64,000 nucleotides of DNA from Cryptomeria japonica (taxonomy: Eukaryota; Streptophyta; Pinopsida; Cupressales; Cupressaceae), in NCBI RefSeq assembly GCF_030272615.1, contig NC_081405.1, forward strand, positions 647,406,920-647,470,919, given 5' to 3'. Positions 1-12,844 of the stretch are shown here, piece after piece. Within the stretch, counting starts at the first letter, position 1; every line of letters begins with the position of its first letter. Below the pieces are notes generated by a model. It made no database searches. It was not told the origin of the DNA and worked only from the letters and a program-made list of their open reading frames with translations. The position numbers were made by a program, and so were the translations under genes.

Positions 1-10
1 GCCTAACAAT

Positions 11-22
11 TGGTATCAGAGC
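11..22 (+). promoter_or_regulatory. Primer-binding site, RT-A (initiator tRNA-Met)
   Basis: TGGTATCAGAGC lies two bases after the LTR terminus CA. This is the classical plant Copia minus-strand primer site, complementary to the 3' end of initiator tRNA-Met. The same 12 bases occur at 23126-23137 and 57861-57872, each also after LTR end plus AT. Confidence 0.93.
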
Positions 23-70
23 TTCAATCTTGGAAAAGGGTTTAACTACCTAAAGAGAAAGATCTTATCA

Positions 71-1349
71 ATGGAAGGCTATAAACAATCTCGAAGGATT
101 GTGTATCTGCAAGAAGAGTTGGATCATGCTAATCAAGTGATTGTAGACATGCAAAGACAGATTCAAAAATCTCTAAAAGTGAGAAGAAGATTATCTGATG
201 ATTTGCAGGACTCTCAAGAGTTAGTGGAACAAATTGAGACATCATCTGAGAACAGTATGTCTAAAGAGACTGAAGAATTGACTGGAGTATTGAAGAAAAG
301 AACAAAGCACTGGCTGATCAACTAAAAGCAATGAAAAGAGAACATGAACATTTCAGCACACAGATAACTGAAAATCTTGATGCATTGAGAACAGTCGAGG
401 ATAAAGTAAGAGATCTAGAAAGAGAGAAACAACAACTTGAAGTCTTGGTATCTGATAAAAATGATGAAATCACAAGGATGACTGGAATTCAACAAAACCT
501 GTTAGCTCAACTAGGTTATGCACATCATGAAGCAAATCTGAAAGATGATGAGAATCAAGCATTGAAACTTGAAGTATCAAGGTTGATCGATGAACTTGAA
601 ATATAGAAGAAATCCAAAGAAACACTGAAGAAGAGTTATGAAGCATCAAAGATGTTGGATGAGAAACTGAATACAAGACGACCCAACAAAGATGTAGGAC
701 TCGGTTACAAAGGAAAAGACTCTATCGAGAAGGGAATTCATACTACTGAGAGAGGAGAATCATCAAAGCAAGCTAGAATCAAGAAAAATGTCGAAAGAAA
801 GAAGCGTATTTGCAACTACTATGGAAATCAAGGTCACATTGCCAACATGTGCCAAATCAGAAAAGGTAAGCAACCAAATATCACTAAGTCCAATGGTTAT
901 TGTTACAACTACAATAGATATGGTCACACATCTAATCAATGTAGGACAAAGTCTGTTAACAATTATCAGAAGGCAAAATTCAAAGGGTTTTGTAAAAACT
1001 GCAATAGATATGGACACAGTACTAAGAAGTGTTGATTTAAGCAAAAGAATTTATGTGGTCTGCACACCGAGCAAATGTTAGAGGTTACCGAACTCACACA
1101 GATCCTTACCGACAGTATTTTGTAGTACCATGGGATTACAATACAAGGATATGGTGTGAATTTTGTGGAAGATATGGACATATAAGTGCCAACTGCTTTA
1201 TAAGGTTTGGGATGAAAAATCGAAGATCATGGAGAAATCCTGGTATGGCATGTTTTCATTGTCACAAAGTTGGACACTTGGCTGGAGATTGCAGAGATCA
1301 ACCTAGAAAAGACACTAAGGAAATAAAAGAAAAATTAAAGATGATTTAG
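71..1349 (+). pseudogene. RT-A gag: coiled coil plus five CCHC knuckles, frameshifted
   Basis: The reading runs through three frames: 71-325, then 331-606 and 652-1035, then 1053-1349. It starts at MEGYKQSRRI soon after the primer site. The first ~200 residues are charged and heptad-like (predicted coiled coil). Five zinc knuckles follow in the C-terminal part: one with its second Cys replaced (ICNYYGNQGHIANMC), CYNYNRYGHTSNQC (also with the second Cys replaced), and the complete CKNCNRYGHSTKKC, CEFCGRYGHISANC and CFHCHKVGHLAGDC. It would be a nucleocapsid-type RNA-binding protein. Typical plant Copia gag has one knuckle, so the repeated array is unusual. The RT-D gag has the same architecture. 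Frameshifts and stops make it non-functional here. Confidence 0.8.
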
Positions 1350-1988
1350 AAAAAGAAGGAAATTGTGTCAAATGAGGAAAGCACCTTACCTACCGAGTTA
1401 GGTGCTCCTATTCCAAATTAATCAGTAAAGGTATGAAGGGACGACATTCTCTCAAGGTTAAATCTTAACAATTCCTACTTTATTATGTACTTAAGTCAAA
1501 ATCTGCATAGTTAAAGATGTATTAGTAAGTATTGAAATTATATCAAAGTCTTTTGGAGCACTTCACAGGAAACCTGTCAAGTCGGTGAATACAGGAAACC
1601 TATCAAGTTGGTAAATGAAGGAAGTTTGGTTACTTGGTTAAAGCGCAAAAAAAAAAAGAAAAAAGAGAAAGAAGGTTTAGTGGAGCCGAGTACATTTAAT
1701 GTTTTTGACCTAACCCACACGTAGCCCAATAAGGCATATTATGTACTTAAAGCATATATGCGGTCATTTTTTACTTACCAAGTTTTCGAGAGAGAAGAGA
1801 AAAGCAAATCCAAGGTGATCAAACCTCCTACAAAGCAAATTCAAGGTATTTACATCAATCTCAATGCATTGTTAAGCTAGTTTCCCAATCTTATCAAGTT
1901 GCTATTATCTGCTAAGTGTGAAGCGTCTGCCGTTTGAAAATCCTGAAACCCTAAGGATCTTTTGTTAGTTTTTATCTAAAATCTACAA
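1350..1988 (+). other. Untranslated spacer between gag and ORF2 of RT-A
   Basis: No open frame of note. It contains a short imperfect direct repeat around 1567-1615 (AGGAAACCTRTCAAGTYGGT) and an A-rich run near 1647. The part from about 1600 matches the leader of RT-A2 on the other strand at 56089-56464, so it is element DNA and not host DNA. Confidence 0.6.
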
Positions 1989-4900
1989 ATGGCACCTAAG
2001 ATCCAAGATCCCATTGTTGTCAAGAAAAGCCCTCACTAAAATACTCTTTGACTCCCAAAGTTGCATTTGAACCGGATGACAAAACCGCATTTTCACTCAT
2101 CCCAGATAGAGTGTTATTAGTCGAGGATGTGAGATTCTTCACCAAATGTCATGTTGAAGAACTGGGTCATGTTGAAATCAAAGACACCTATGATGAACTA
2201 TGCACAGATGGTAAATTGAATAGCAAGTATGAGCACATTAAGATCAAGGGATTAACCGAAGCCCTAACCTATCCCCGTGTGTTCAAACCCCAGTGGGTCA
2301 AGTTTGTTCTGAGTAGAGTTCACAATGATTTCATGTGGTTAGAAGAGCAACCATTTAAGATTACTAAGGAAATCATTCATTTGATTACCAATTACCCTAT
2401 TTATGATCATGCCCAAGCTCAAAAGATGATATCACAAAAGGAATTGATCAGTTTAACCAGAGTGGAATCAGATTGTAGAGGACTGAAATCAAATAATGTC
2501 ACTGATGCAGAACTAAAATTTTCCATTAGAGTAATAGGTTACTATTTCTTCCAATCGGCAAGGGAAAATAGTGTATCTTGTGCAGCAGTAGACCTAGCAT
2601 ACAAAATTGTGAAAAAGGGCATGAAAATTGATATTTGTGAGGTGTTACTGAAAAACCAGTTTGAGAATCTGAACACCATCAGGAAGCCAAAGAAGAACAA
2701 CTCGGCTAATTCACTAAAGTTTGGATCACTACTTGTATGCATGTTTTTCTATTTTGAAAAATTCTTTCCATCAGTCAGTAAAGTTGTTTGGGAACTACAC
2801 CGACCAATCACCCATCAGATTAATGACTTCATCAAGAAGTTAGGTGATAATTTTAATGATATTATGGATGATTACTTCAATAAGTTCCAAGAGAAAATGC
2901 ATAACAGGTATAGAATTCCACCCTAGCTAGTGAGAAATACAAAAATGACATATGTTTTGAAGTAGACACTGATTACTGTTATGTGAATGCTGTGGAACTG
3001 AGAACTCAATCTTTGTCACCTATGGGATACGAGATTGATTTTGACATCACACAATAGAAAATTGATGCATTTCTTGCATTACCAAGGCATGCTACTGAGC
3101 TGAGGTATGGAACCTATGAAGAAGTGAAGGAAAAATTAAAGATGAGCATTGTAGTACCCAAAGCTACAAGAAAGGCAACAAAGATGATTAAGGAATTCTC
3201 AGAGAAATTCAGAGAAGATTCTTCCTACACACCTGTCAAAGCCACTTTAGCCATTACTGAAGAGGAATCTGAAGCCCAAGAGGCAGCTATAACACTGAGC
3301 ACCGATTTACCTAAGGGAAAAGTGTTAAAAAGAAAGAAACATGATACATCAAAGGCCTCACCGACTCCACCAGCAAAGCGACCTAACACTAGAGCATCTA
3401 CAGCTTCACCAAGTAAGAAAGCAAAGAGTGTTACTATTCCTAAGGTAACAAAAACTTACAAGAAAACTACTTGAAAACTCATTTTGGCAAAAGAGTCTAG
3501 CGACACCGAATCTGAGGATGCAAGCAAATTTCAGATTGTCAAGAGCAAGAAGGTAAATGTACATAGTTTTGAAAATTTCTGTGCTAATTTGAAAGAATAT
3601 GGTGGATTTGGAGGATTCAGATATGTCAAATATGAAACCAGAAATAATGATGAAAAGAGACAAATTGAAGAAGCTGTCATCTGCACACTTCTAAAATTCT
3701 GGTTGGCTCCATTGGAACTATCTAAGTCACTTCCAAATGAATTATAATTACATATTGACAATAGGTGGAAGTATGCAATGGATTCGGAGAAATAGATAAA
3801 AAAAAGAAGTCTGGTACATCTCTTTCCTGACATGTCAGTAGCTAAAATAAAGGAACATCTAACAACCTACAACTCAGTTTCTCGTCAAACAAAGAGCCTT
3901 AAAACTAATGAATGGGCTGTATATTGAAGTAGAAAATGAGACAAAAGAAAAGTGGCAGGAAATCTTTAAAATCAAGGATGCTGGTGAGCAAGCTATAGTT
4001 GAAACTGTTGATGTCACCAAGCAAGATCTTGATGTTACCAAGCAAGACCCTATTGACACCATTCAAATAGATGAAGATATCATGGATACAGAGGCACTGA
4101 AATCGGAAATGATAGAAGGCAATGCATATGCAAAACTTGTATCCAGTGAATCAGTCTTGGAACAAGTTCAGCCTTATCCACCGATCAATCAACCTATCTC
4201 AACCGAAACTCCTAAGGATACAAATCAAGGCACCGAAGGTCACAAGTCTATAGTAGGAGAAGGTACTACTCAAGAACAGACGTCTCAGGCACCTTCTAGC
4301 ACTGAAAATATTGCAACTGAGACACCGAGTACTAAGACACCAAAGGACTCTACAGAGGCTAAAGAAATCAACCAAAGTGTTGCCTCTACCAAGCAACCTA
4401 CCGAGGGTCATCAAGCCTCACAAGCCATTGTCTTAGTTCCATCAGTGAAAGGTAAAGAAAAGAAGATGCAAAAGCATAGTTTTAAAGTTGATTTGTCAAA
4501 ACCAATAGTGTTTCCCAATGTAGACATATCAAAATTAAAGGGGCAAGCACTCATTGATTTCGGTGAACTATGCAAAGAAAAGGCCGAACAAGAGAAGCAA
4601 ATGGCGATTCAAAATAAAAATAAAGTACTTCAGAAGGTGAAAGCACTCTTAATAGATATGCTACCTGAAGCTACAATGTCAACAGATGCAGCCATCCACA
4701 TTCAACTGGATGAACTCCTAACAAAGATAGAGACATCTAGAGTAGATGCATCGGAATATTTGAGCAAGTTAAAAGACAAAGAGCTCATTGCAAAAATGAT
4801 AGAAGAGGTACAGAAAGCTATAGCTATTGGCAAAGTTAAACTTGTCAAATTTATTGCTGAGATAACTCCTCAACTCAAGCACATTCATTATTTATTTCAG

Positions 4901-5339
4901 AAACTGTACATTTTCTTTATTCATTAAAGACATCAAAAATAAAATGGAAGCAATTGAAAAAGAGATCACCAATCTCTCAAATAAGTTGACCACAGAGCCA
5001 AATTCAATTTAGAATTTCTATACAAAGCTACAATAGCTCATGGCTCAACAATTGGACCTAAGAAATGAAGAACACAAGATCAGGATGGACATAATGACAC
5101 TTCAGACATTATTCCTTCCTCATCTTTCATCCATCCAAGAACAGATCAACTGAGCCACATACTTATCTACTACACAAGAGGGAAGCACTTTAGATGGCTT
5201 AATATCATTATTGGCTGACATTCAAGCCCAGAATTCTTTAATGGACAGTGTAAAGGATGCACTCTCTGTCGCTCTCACCAAAGCATGGACCAAGTGCAAA
5301 TCCATTTTTGACCAGTTGCCACCACCAAATGGTAACTAA
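1989..5339 (+). pseudogene. RT-A ORF2: large protein of unknown function, decayed
   Basis: Begins MAPKIQ at 1989 and ends ...QLPPPNGN-stop at 5337-5339, about 1,115 codons. A small deletion shifts the frame near 2020, and stops or shifts occur at 2924-2926 and near 3057, 3473, 3746 and 4925. The N-terminal ~310 residues form a conserved block (VLLVEDVRFFTKC, EELGHVEIKDTYDELC, KFVLSRVHNDFMWL, FGSLLVCMFFYFEKFFPS) shared with RT-A2 and RT-D. The middle is Lys/Ser/Thr-rich (KKRKHDTSKASPTPPAKR-like) and the C-terminal third looks like a coiled coil. There is no RT, integrase or protease motif. I do not recognise a named domain. It could be a structural or DNA-binding accessory protein. Confidence 0.7.
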
Positions 5340-5687
5340 GTCTTGATGTTTGTCAAAAAGGGAGAGTGATATAGTATTCAAAGCATCAAAGTATAGTATC
5401 AAGAAAAAGGAGTATAGTATACAGGGGGAGTATACCGAGCAGAGTAAGCAGAGTATCCAAGAGCAGTGAGCCGAGCAGTGAACAAAACACATAACATTGA
5501 TCACCGAGCATGCAAAATCAGAGTTTTGTACAATATATCGATAAGGGGAGTATATCTGGATTTACTATTTCATTTACTATTCCATATACTGTCCGCATAG
5601 TCAATATTTGCAAGTATATATATTATTGAGTTATAACTTTGAAAGTAGTTTTTATCAAACATCTCAAATAATGTCAAAAGGGGAGAT
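5340..5687 (+). other. RT-A 3' untranslated region with polypurine tract
   Basis: No gene. It holds purine-rich blocks GGGGGAG at about 5427 and GGGGAG at about 5545. The likely plus-strand primer tract (CAAAAGGGGAGAT) is at 5675-5687, directly before the LTR start TGTTAC. The ATAATGTCAA preceding it can pair imperfectly with TTGTCATTAG inside the LTR. Confidence 0.75.
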
Positions 5688-6878
5688 TGTTACTACTTAT
5701 CAAGTTGTCATTAGTTTTATGTTCAAAGTTATTCTATATACTCTAGTCGGTTATCTCTACTACGATATTCAGTCGGTATACACAGTCTAGTCAGTTATAG
5801 AAGAAAGTAGTCTCAGAGCGTAGTATACACTGAGCTATCTACCAAGTATCATTCCATGTCTATCGAGTAGAAAAGATGACACACCGAGTTGATATACACC
5901 GAGTGAAATGTGTTACCCAATTCATTAAACCTAGACATACATATGAAAATGTGTTACAAGATCGAGGAACATCTAACCGTTATCACATTGGAAATTGCAC
6001 TTAAAGATTGTCTATGATTTTGAGGTCATCTAACCAATGAAATATTTTGCATGGTTATTCATTCAATAAAACATGTTTGTAAGATCGAAGCAATGAATGG
6101 ATCACCGACATAAGAGATCTATTTATACAACATGGATTAAGATCAGACATATACATGCAGCATGACAGAAAGGAAGATATAGAAATATATGAAGCAAGAC
6201 ATGTGAAAGCACTAAGTGTTATGACTGTTAAAGAGACACAAAGGTCACCGAGAAAGATTCCAGAGAATAGTAAATGAAGAGAGTAAACATAAGGGTTTAC
6301 TAAGTTACTATATGGGTTACCAAGGTATGTTATAAGCAAGGTAATCTTATTCTGAGCACATAGAATCTGCTATAACATTTCAGATGTAAAGTTCCAGATA
6401 TTTGTAATGATTTTATTGTAATATTTTGAAGTTGTAAGAGAAACATTTAACAGGGTAAAAGACTCTAATCAAGTCTACAAATTGTAAAGCCTCTAACCAG
6501 GTGCATCATTTAGTTTAAGTGTTGTAAAATCCTTTAGCAAGGTAGATCTAATAGATCTTGATACTCCTAACAGGGTAAGCTATCAAAAATAGCTAAACAT
6601 GTAGCTCTAATCGAGCAACCTTTATTATTGCAGTAGTGAAGTTGTGGGTGCCATCCCCACCGCAGTTTTTCTCTCTAACCAAGAGTTTCTGCGTAACCAA
6701 AATATATGTGTTATGGAGTGAATCATGTATGATTGTTATCTGTTTGTTTTAGCTTTATATTATGTTACTGTACTATTTGGTTTATGCATAACAGTAAAGT
6801 TATTGTTGAAGAAAAGTTTTGGAGTACTGATTCACCCCTCCCCTTTCAGTACATTAGCTTTCCATAGTGGGCCTAATA
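5688..6878 (+). repeat. 3' LTR of RT-A (1,191 bp)
   Basis: Starts TGTTACTACTTATCAAG after the polypurine tract. It ends at GGGCCTAATA, where RT-A2 ends GGGCCTAACA and the window itself starts GCCTAACA. A TATA-like CTATTTATAC lies near 6118 and may be the U3 promoter. The closest relative in the window is the minus-strand LTR at 17737-18922 (1,186 bp). Open frames inside it (6725-6982, for example) are not genes. Confidence 0.85.
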
Positions 6879-7379
6879 TATATAAGGTTATTTTATACAT
6901 TCCATTAGCTCTCCACTACCTTTTTTTTCATTTGGCAATGTCAAAGAGGAAGAGCATAGTTTTTTTTATCAAATTTGAATAATTGAGGTAATATTTTCTT
7001 GTTTTTAAAATTCAAATACTTATTAAGCATTATTTTGTTTAAATGTTAGAATAAAATTGTGAGTCAAAATTTATTATAATCCTATTAGATTTACATTAGA
7101 TTTAACAATGCATTTGAAGGAAGTTGCATAAGAAAATTATTTGTTTAGTGGTTTAAAACAAAATTTGCAATTTCATACATCCTTTTTAAGATCTTATGAA
7201 ATAATTTAAAAAAGGAATACATGAAATAATTTCAATTTCATATATCCATTTTAACACATGCATAATTAGGATAGTCATAGATGCATTAGGAATGTCCTAA
7301 CATAATTAGGATAGTCATATATCCATTAGGATTTCCCCTTACGCCTCTTGATATCTCTTTATGAATTCACTTTATTCTC
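6879..7379. other. AT-rich spacer between RT-A and Tn-1
   Basis: No gene seen. It contains a short duplicated motif ATAATTAGGATAGTCATA at about 7261 and 7300. The left end of Tn-1 may lie here, but I cannot define a terminal repeat. Confidence 0.5.
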
Positions 7380-7412
7380 TTTTATGTGCATGTACATGTA
7401 GAAATCATCATC

Positions 7413-10400
7413 ATGCCGAGACAATGACCAAAAAATGTAACACCGGAAGAGCGTAAAGCTAAGAATGCAAAAAAAAGAGAAGGAATGAAGAAACTTTGTA
7501 AACAAAGGAAATTGAATACCATAGAAGAAGAGGTGCCAATTGAAGAGGAACATGAAATATCCATCCAATCTAAGAGAGAGACAAAATTGGCCACACAAAG
7601 GAAATGGATGCAAAACCTTCGTGCAATGAGACAATTGAATCCTGAGGTTGAGAGCATGTCTACCACAATTCAAGTTGAAGGCATCCCATCTCTTACATCT
7701 CAAGTTAAAGGAACACCATCTCTTATTGGCACACTGTTGGTGTCTACAACATCTCATAGTGAATGCACTCCCTCTATGACATTTGACGTTGCAAGTACTT
7801 CATGAATGACATCAAGTATTGGAGCTACACCATCTTGTACACCTCAATTTCAAGGTATGTCATCATTTTCATCTCCAGTTGAAGGTATGCCACCTATCCC
7901 TAATGTTGTTGACATTCCTAATCTTGAGGTAACTCAAAGTTTGAGAAGACCTCCTAAATTTTTGCATAGAAATCCTAAGTATTTGATTGATATTGATGCT
8001 AATATTTTGAAACCAATGGTTACCAAGATTCTAAAGCATACTTGTCAAAGACATGCTAACCAGATATGGAAAATACTTTTTGTGCCTTTAAATGAGATAG
8101 GAAGATGTCAACTATTTGTTGAAATGATGAGAAATCTGAAATTTAGGCCCATAATGAAGATTCTTGGGCTAAGAACATCGATTGAATCAAGCGACAAATC
8201 TATTGTGAAGAATCTGATGAATGCATATGATACTATTGGTTCTAACTCATGCACAAAAGACAGTAGTGCCACATGATGTGTCATTACATCAACAATTGTA
8301 AGCACTCAAACTAAGAAAGCCCGCCTCCTTAGAAAGAAAAGTAAAGAATTGAAGATAAGCAAACAAAATCTAATGAGAGCTATGGGAAGGTGACAAAGAG
8401 CAGAGGATCTATATAACAATGAGTTATGGGCATTTTCTGGTAGATTACCACGAAAAGATAAAGCAATTGTTGAAGCCTTGAGATCCCTAATTGAAGATTT
8501 TGGGAAGAATAACACAAGGGTCTCTCCAAATCAAAGAGATGTTGTAAGAAGGAGGATTGGTAGTAAAATCCATGATCCACATCTGAAACATTTTTTGGAT
8601 ATGACTCAAACACAATTTTTTGCCAAGTTTCAACGTATGTATCCTCAAATTACAATTAGCAAAAGATTGTTTGAAATGGTAAAGCCTTTTTATGTCAAAA
8701 TAAATCACACACACACACACAACTTGTTGTTGTAGAGTACATATTGAATTTTCTAACCATTATGACGTTTATCAAAACATATGTATAGATTTGCATGCTA
8801 ACAATGTTTTGTAGGAATGCAACATATATGGTTCACCGAAATCTTCAAGGGAATTCATATCTAGCATCTTATGTGAAAGAGTAGATGGTCAAGTATATTA
8901 CAATAAGTTTTGAAGTTTTGCTTGGATGGCACATGTGTTGATTGTGGTGGATTGCAACATTTACAAATTTGTCAACATCTGGATATTGGACAAGAAATTG
9001 GTAATGAATTAGTAGAATTTGGAAAATATAAGATAGTGGCCTACATGCTAAAAGATGGAAAAGAAACAAAAAGGTGTGAATTGGTTAGTGAGAATATTCC
9101 AGTGTATCATTTTATGGGCATCTTTCATGAGAATATAGTGTATGAGTATGCAAGGCATAACCATCAAGCTTGTTGGTTGGACTCATAGTTTAAGTTATGC
9201 ACAGACACATTTCCACTTCATACAATTGTTTCAATTGTTGACTTTGCAGAAAAATACACACTACAATCACAGAACAAGGTGCAATCACAATATTACAATT
9301 CCACATAGGTTGCTATATTTGTGCATATAGCATTCATTCATGCACATGATAGTATGGAAGAGGATAGGAAGATATTGAGGGAGTATCATTTTTACATCAG
9401 TGATGATCGCTTACACTCTACAAAGTTTGTACAAGGTTGTTTTCAGATATTCTATGATGATTTGGCTAGCCGAGGCATATCATTCCATCAACATATCATA
9501 TGGTCAGATAATTGTGCATCTCAATTTAAGAACTCTTGGATGTTTTATTGGTTGAGTAGGATGCATATGTTGACTTCTATTCAACATATGTGGAATTTCT
9601 CTAAGGCTAGGCATGGAAAAGGGGAGCATGATGGTGCAAGAGCATGTATTAAAAGAGCTTTAGCACGAGAAGAGTTAAAGTACAAAGGGAATGCAAACTT
9701 GAAAGATGCAAAATCAATTGTTCAGTGGTGCAATGGTACAATTGGTCCAGGTAATCAAGGTAAGTCTTCAGTTCACAGATTTTTTTGGTTGGTAGATGAT
9801 CCTAACATTGTAAAATTAGAAGATTGTTGTACATTGACAGGATCGAGTGAGATACACTCTTTCAAAAGCTCTAATATAGGTTCATGAACTATCCATACAT
9901 GGCAGATGACATGTTATTGTTATTCATGTAGATGTGGTTCCTATAATGAGTGTGAGTCAAAGGAGTGGGTGGACGAGTGGTGTATGAGGCCTCTAATCCC
10001 ACTTGAGACATACCAACCTCTAAGTGCACTACAACTAAAATAGATGGAAGCATCAGTTGACTTTGACCATGTGTCAGATTTAGTCCAACCAGGTAAATTA
10101 TCTGCATGCAATTTTTTGTACTTTAATATTTTACCTTAGTTGTTTACTAAATTCTTCTCACTTTATCATTGCAGGGCATGTTTATGCACTAATTGCAGCT
10201 GAAGATAATGAAGAAGGAACAAATTATTACCTCTGTCATTATGTGGATGCAAAAAAGAAATTGGATGGCCCTGTTGTAGATGGAGAAAATATTGAGTACC
10301 CCACAGGATCAATAGTTGTTATTGGTACTTGGCTTAGAAGCTACCTAGTGAAGAAGTCTAACTTGTGGTTGTTTGAGGACTTCAAGACACATAAGAGGAT

Positions 10401-10560
10401 TCTTCATTATTCTAACCTTGTTGTAGCTTCAAATGTTCATTTGATCAGATATGGGGGTAGACCACTAAAAAATAACCTATGGGAGATTCGTGAGTCTGAC
10501 CATGAGGCCATACTAGACATGATAAAGAGTAGAGCAGATCTAGATGGTTCATTGGATTAA
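7413..10560 (+). pseudogene. Tn-1 DDE-like transposase, multiply broken
   Basis: Starts MPRQ at 7413. In-frame stops follow at 7425, 7803 and 8274, and others later. A (CA)n run at 8706-8722 shifts the frame inside a Cys cluster, and there are stops at 8911, 9187 and 9307. Recognisable blocks are NNTRVSPNQRDVVRRRIGSK, HFLDMTQTQFF, CVDCGG, an FAEKY version of the first catalytic block near 9243, HIIWSDNCASQFKN (9490-9530) and ARHGKGEHDGARACIKRAL (9607-9665). A GT-AG intron at 10093-10174 in phase 1 precedes the last exon (GHVYALIAAEDNEEG... to the stop at 10560). Intron and order match Tn-3. By family logic it would cut and join transposon ends. This copy cannot be active. Confidence 0.8.
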
Positions 10561-10865
10561 ATGTAAATGTAAAAAATTATAATATCAATCTTATTTGGAT
10601 ATATGTACATGACTTGTATTTTTGACTACTCGAGGCATTGTAATATAAAAAATTGTGTTTTTGTCTTGTTTTGTGTGATTTTATGTAAATAATGTCATTT
10701 TGGACCATTATAGATCACATGGGATCATTTCATGAAGTATACCATGCTAATATAGTAAAAGATGTAAAAATTGCTCATTTGTTGTCAATCACTCAAAGTG
10801 TGAAAAATTGTCAAGATTCAGCATCATTTTTCTCAATGTTAGTAACATGTAAGAATGATTTGTCT
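10561..10865. other. Spacer after Tn-1 transposase
   Basis: AT-rich 3' flank of the transposase. The open frame at 10692-10979 runs into the tandem array and has no recognisable family. No gene called. Confidence 0.5.
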
Positions 10866-12592
10866 GATCCTGTAGGGTCATGTTATGGCACTCTAAAAAA
10901 TCCTCTCTTAGCTTCGGTAGACTCGGATCCAGTTGCTCGTGGCGACACTTTCTCGGTTGCGACAAAAAGCGTCACATGAGTTCAATAAAAATTTGCACAA
11001 TGCCCCATCTTTCAATCCGCTCATCATGGCACCGAATCGCTAGCTTGTAGGAATTAGGGTGGCTAGGTTTACGCTAGGAATGCCTTCCTTTTTCTCATCA
11101 AATTACCTGATCATTGCATGCCACACCTTGGCAGCAAAATCGCCTAAGTGCTCAAGATGCTCAAAGTTGTCAATATTTGGTGCAATGTTTCTTGGTGCCC
11201 GTTAATCATAAGATCAAGCCATCTGATGCTCTGGGGTTGTGTTATGGCACTCTAAAAAATCCTCTCTTAGTTTTAGTAAACTCAGATCTAGTTGCTCGTG
11301 GAGACACTTTCTTGGTTGTGACAAAAAGCAGGAGATGAGTTCAATGAAAAGTTGCACAATGCCCCATCTTTCAATCTGCTCATTGCGGCACCAAACCATC
11401 AGGCTGTATGCTTCAGGGTGGCTGGGTTTACACTAGGAATGCCTTCCTTTTTCTATCCAACTCACCCGATCGTTGCGGGCCACACCATGGAAGCGAAATC
11501 GCCTAAGTGCTCAAGATGCTCAAAGTTGTCAATATTTGGCATCGCATTTCTCGATGTCTGTTAATCATAAGAATGAGCTGTCTAATCTTGTAGGGTCATG
11601 TTATGGCACTATAAAAAATCCTCTCTCAATTTTGGTAGACTCGGATCCAGTTGCTCATGGTGAGACTTTCTCGGTTGCGACAAAAAGCGTCAGATGACCT
11701 CAATGAAAAGTTGCACAATGCCCCATCTTTCAATCTGCTTGTCGCAGCATTGAACCGTCAGCTTGTACACATTGGGATGGTTGGGTTTACATTAGGAATG
11801 CCTTCTTTTTTCTCTCCAATTCACCCGATCGTTGCGGGCCACACCCTAGCAACGAAATTGCCTAAGTGCTCAAGTTGCTCAAAGTTGTCAATATTTGGCA
11901 TTGCATTTCTCGGTGCCTATTAATCATAAGAATGAGCCATCTGATCCTATGGGGTTGTTTTATGGCACTCTAAAAAATCCTCTCTCGGTTTAGGTAGACT
12001 CAGATCCAGTTGCTCGTGGTGACACTTTCTCGGTTGCGACAAAAAGCATCAGATGACTTGAATGAAAAGTTGCACAATGCCCCATCTTTTAATCAGCTCA
12101 TTGCGACACCGAACCGTCAACTTGTACGCATCGGGGTGGTTGTGTTTACACTAGGAATGCCTTTTTTTTTCTCCCCAACTCACCCAATCATTGCAAGCCA
12201 CACCCTAGCAGCAAAATCGCCTAAGTGCTCAAGTTGCTAAAAATTGTCAATATTCGGCATCGCGTTTCTCGGCACCCGTTAATCATAAGAATGAGATGTC
12301 TAATCTTACAGGGTCATGTTATGGCACTCTAAAACATCCTCTCTCGGTTTTGGTAGACTCAGATCCAGTTGCTCATGGTGACACTTTCTCGGTTGCAACA
12401 AAAAGCGTCGGATGACTTCAATGAAAAGTTGCACAATGCCCCATCTTTCAATCCGCTCATTGCGGCACTAAACCGTTAGCTCATATGCATCAGGGTGGTC
12501 AGGTTTATGCTAGGAATGCCTTCTTTTTTCTCTCCATCTCGCCCGATTGTTGCGGGCCACACCCTAGTAGCGAAATTGCCTAAGTCCATGCA
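10866..12592. repeat. Tandem array, five units of 359 bp
   Basis: The landmark ATGGCACT recurs at 10885, 11244, 11603, 11962 and 12321, exactly 359 bp apart each time. Units 1, 3 and 5 carry AGGGTCATGTTATGG and units 2 and 4 carry GGGGTTGTKTTATGG, suggesting a 718-bp higher-order unit. Units are less AT-rich than the flanks. Several 65-90-codon frames repeat in every unit but none is intact throughout, so I do not call genes. Confidence 0.92.
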
Positions 12593-12844
12593 TTAGATGA
12601 ATATAAGTTTATGGGCTATGTAATTTTTTGAGAATGGGTATTGGTACTATTGAATTTGTGTTGATCTCCATAAGCTTGTGTCGTGGATTACAAACACATA
12701 TTTAGGTTCAAAGCTTAAGTTACAATAAACTTTGTGCAATTATTCATTTAATCATTTGTACTGCAATTATGGATAACCATGATAAATGATTTGCATTAAC
12801 CAAAAAGCTACAAATCCATGCAACATTGTATACCGTTAAAACTA
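12593..12844. other. Spacer in Tn-1
   Basis: AT-rich, no gene or clear repeat seen. Confidence 0.5.

Larger units (their letters stand above)
1..6878 (+). mobile_element. RT-A: pol-less LTR retrotransposon, 5' LTR outside window
   Basis: The window opens in the last 8 bases of a 5' LTR (GCCTAACA), followed by a tRNA-Met primer site. Then come a decayed CCHC-type gag, a long ORF2, a polypurine tract (5675-5687) and a 3' LTR (5688-6878) ending GGGCCTAATA, a decayed form of the GGGCCTAACA terminus seen in RT-A2. No protease, integrase, reverse transcriptase or RNase H motif is seen between the primer site and the polypurine tract, so the element must borrow replication enzymes in trans. The target duplication cannot be tested because the left end lies outside the window. 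Confidence 0.85.

Noticed and set aside
11-22. tRNA gene fragment
   Set aside because: The 12-base match to tRNA-Met is the retroelement primer site; no cloverleaf surrounds any of the three copies.
11114-12240. Repeated 65-90-codon frames (MPSFF..THPIVAGHT type)
   Set aside because: Same frame reappears in each 359-bp unit with different stops; no intact unit encodes a full product.
10866-12592. CRISPR-like regular spacing
   Set aside because: Units are 359 bp and contiguous with no short repeat/spacer structure, and the DNA is eukaryotic.
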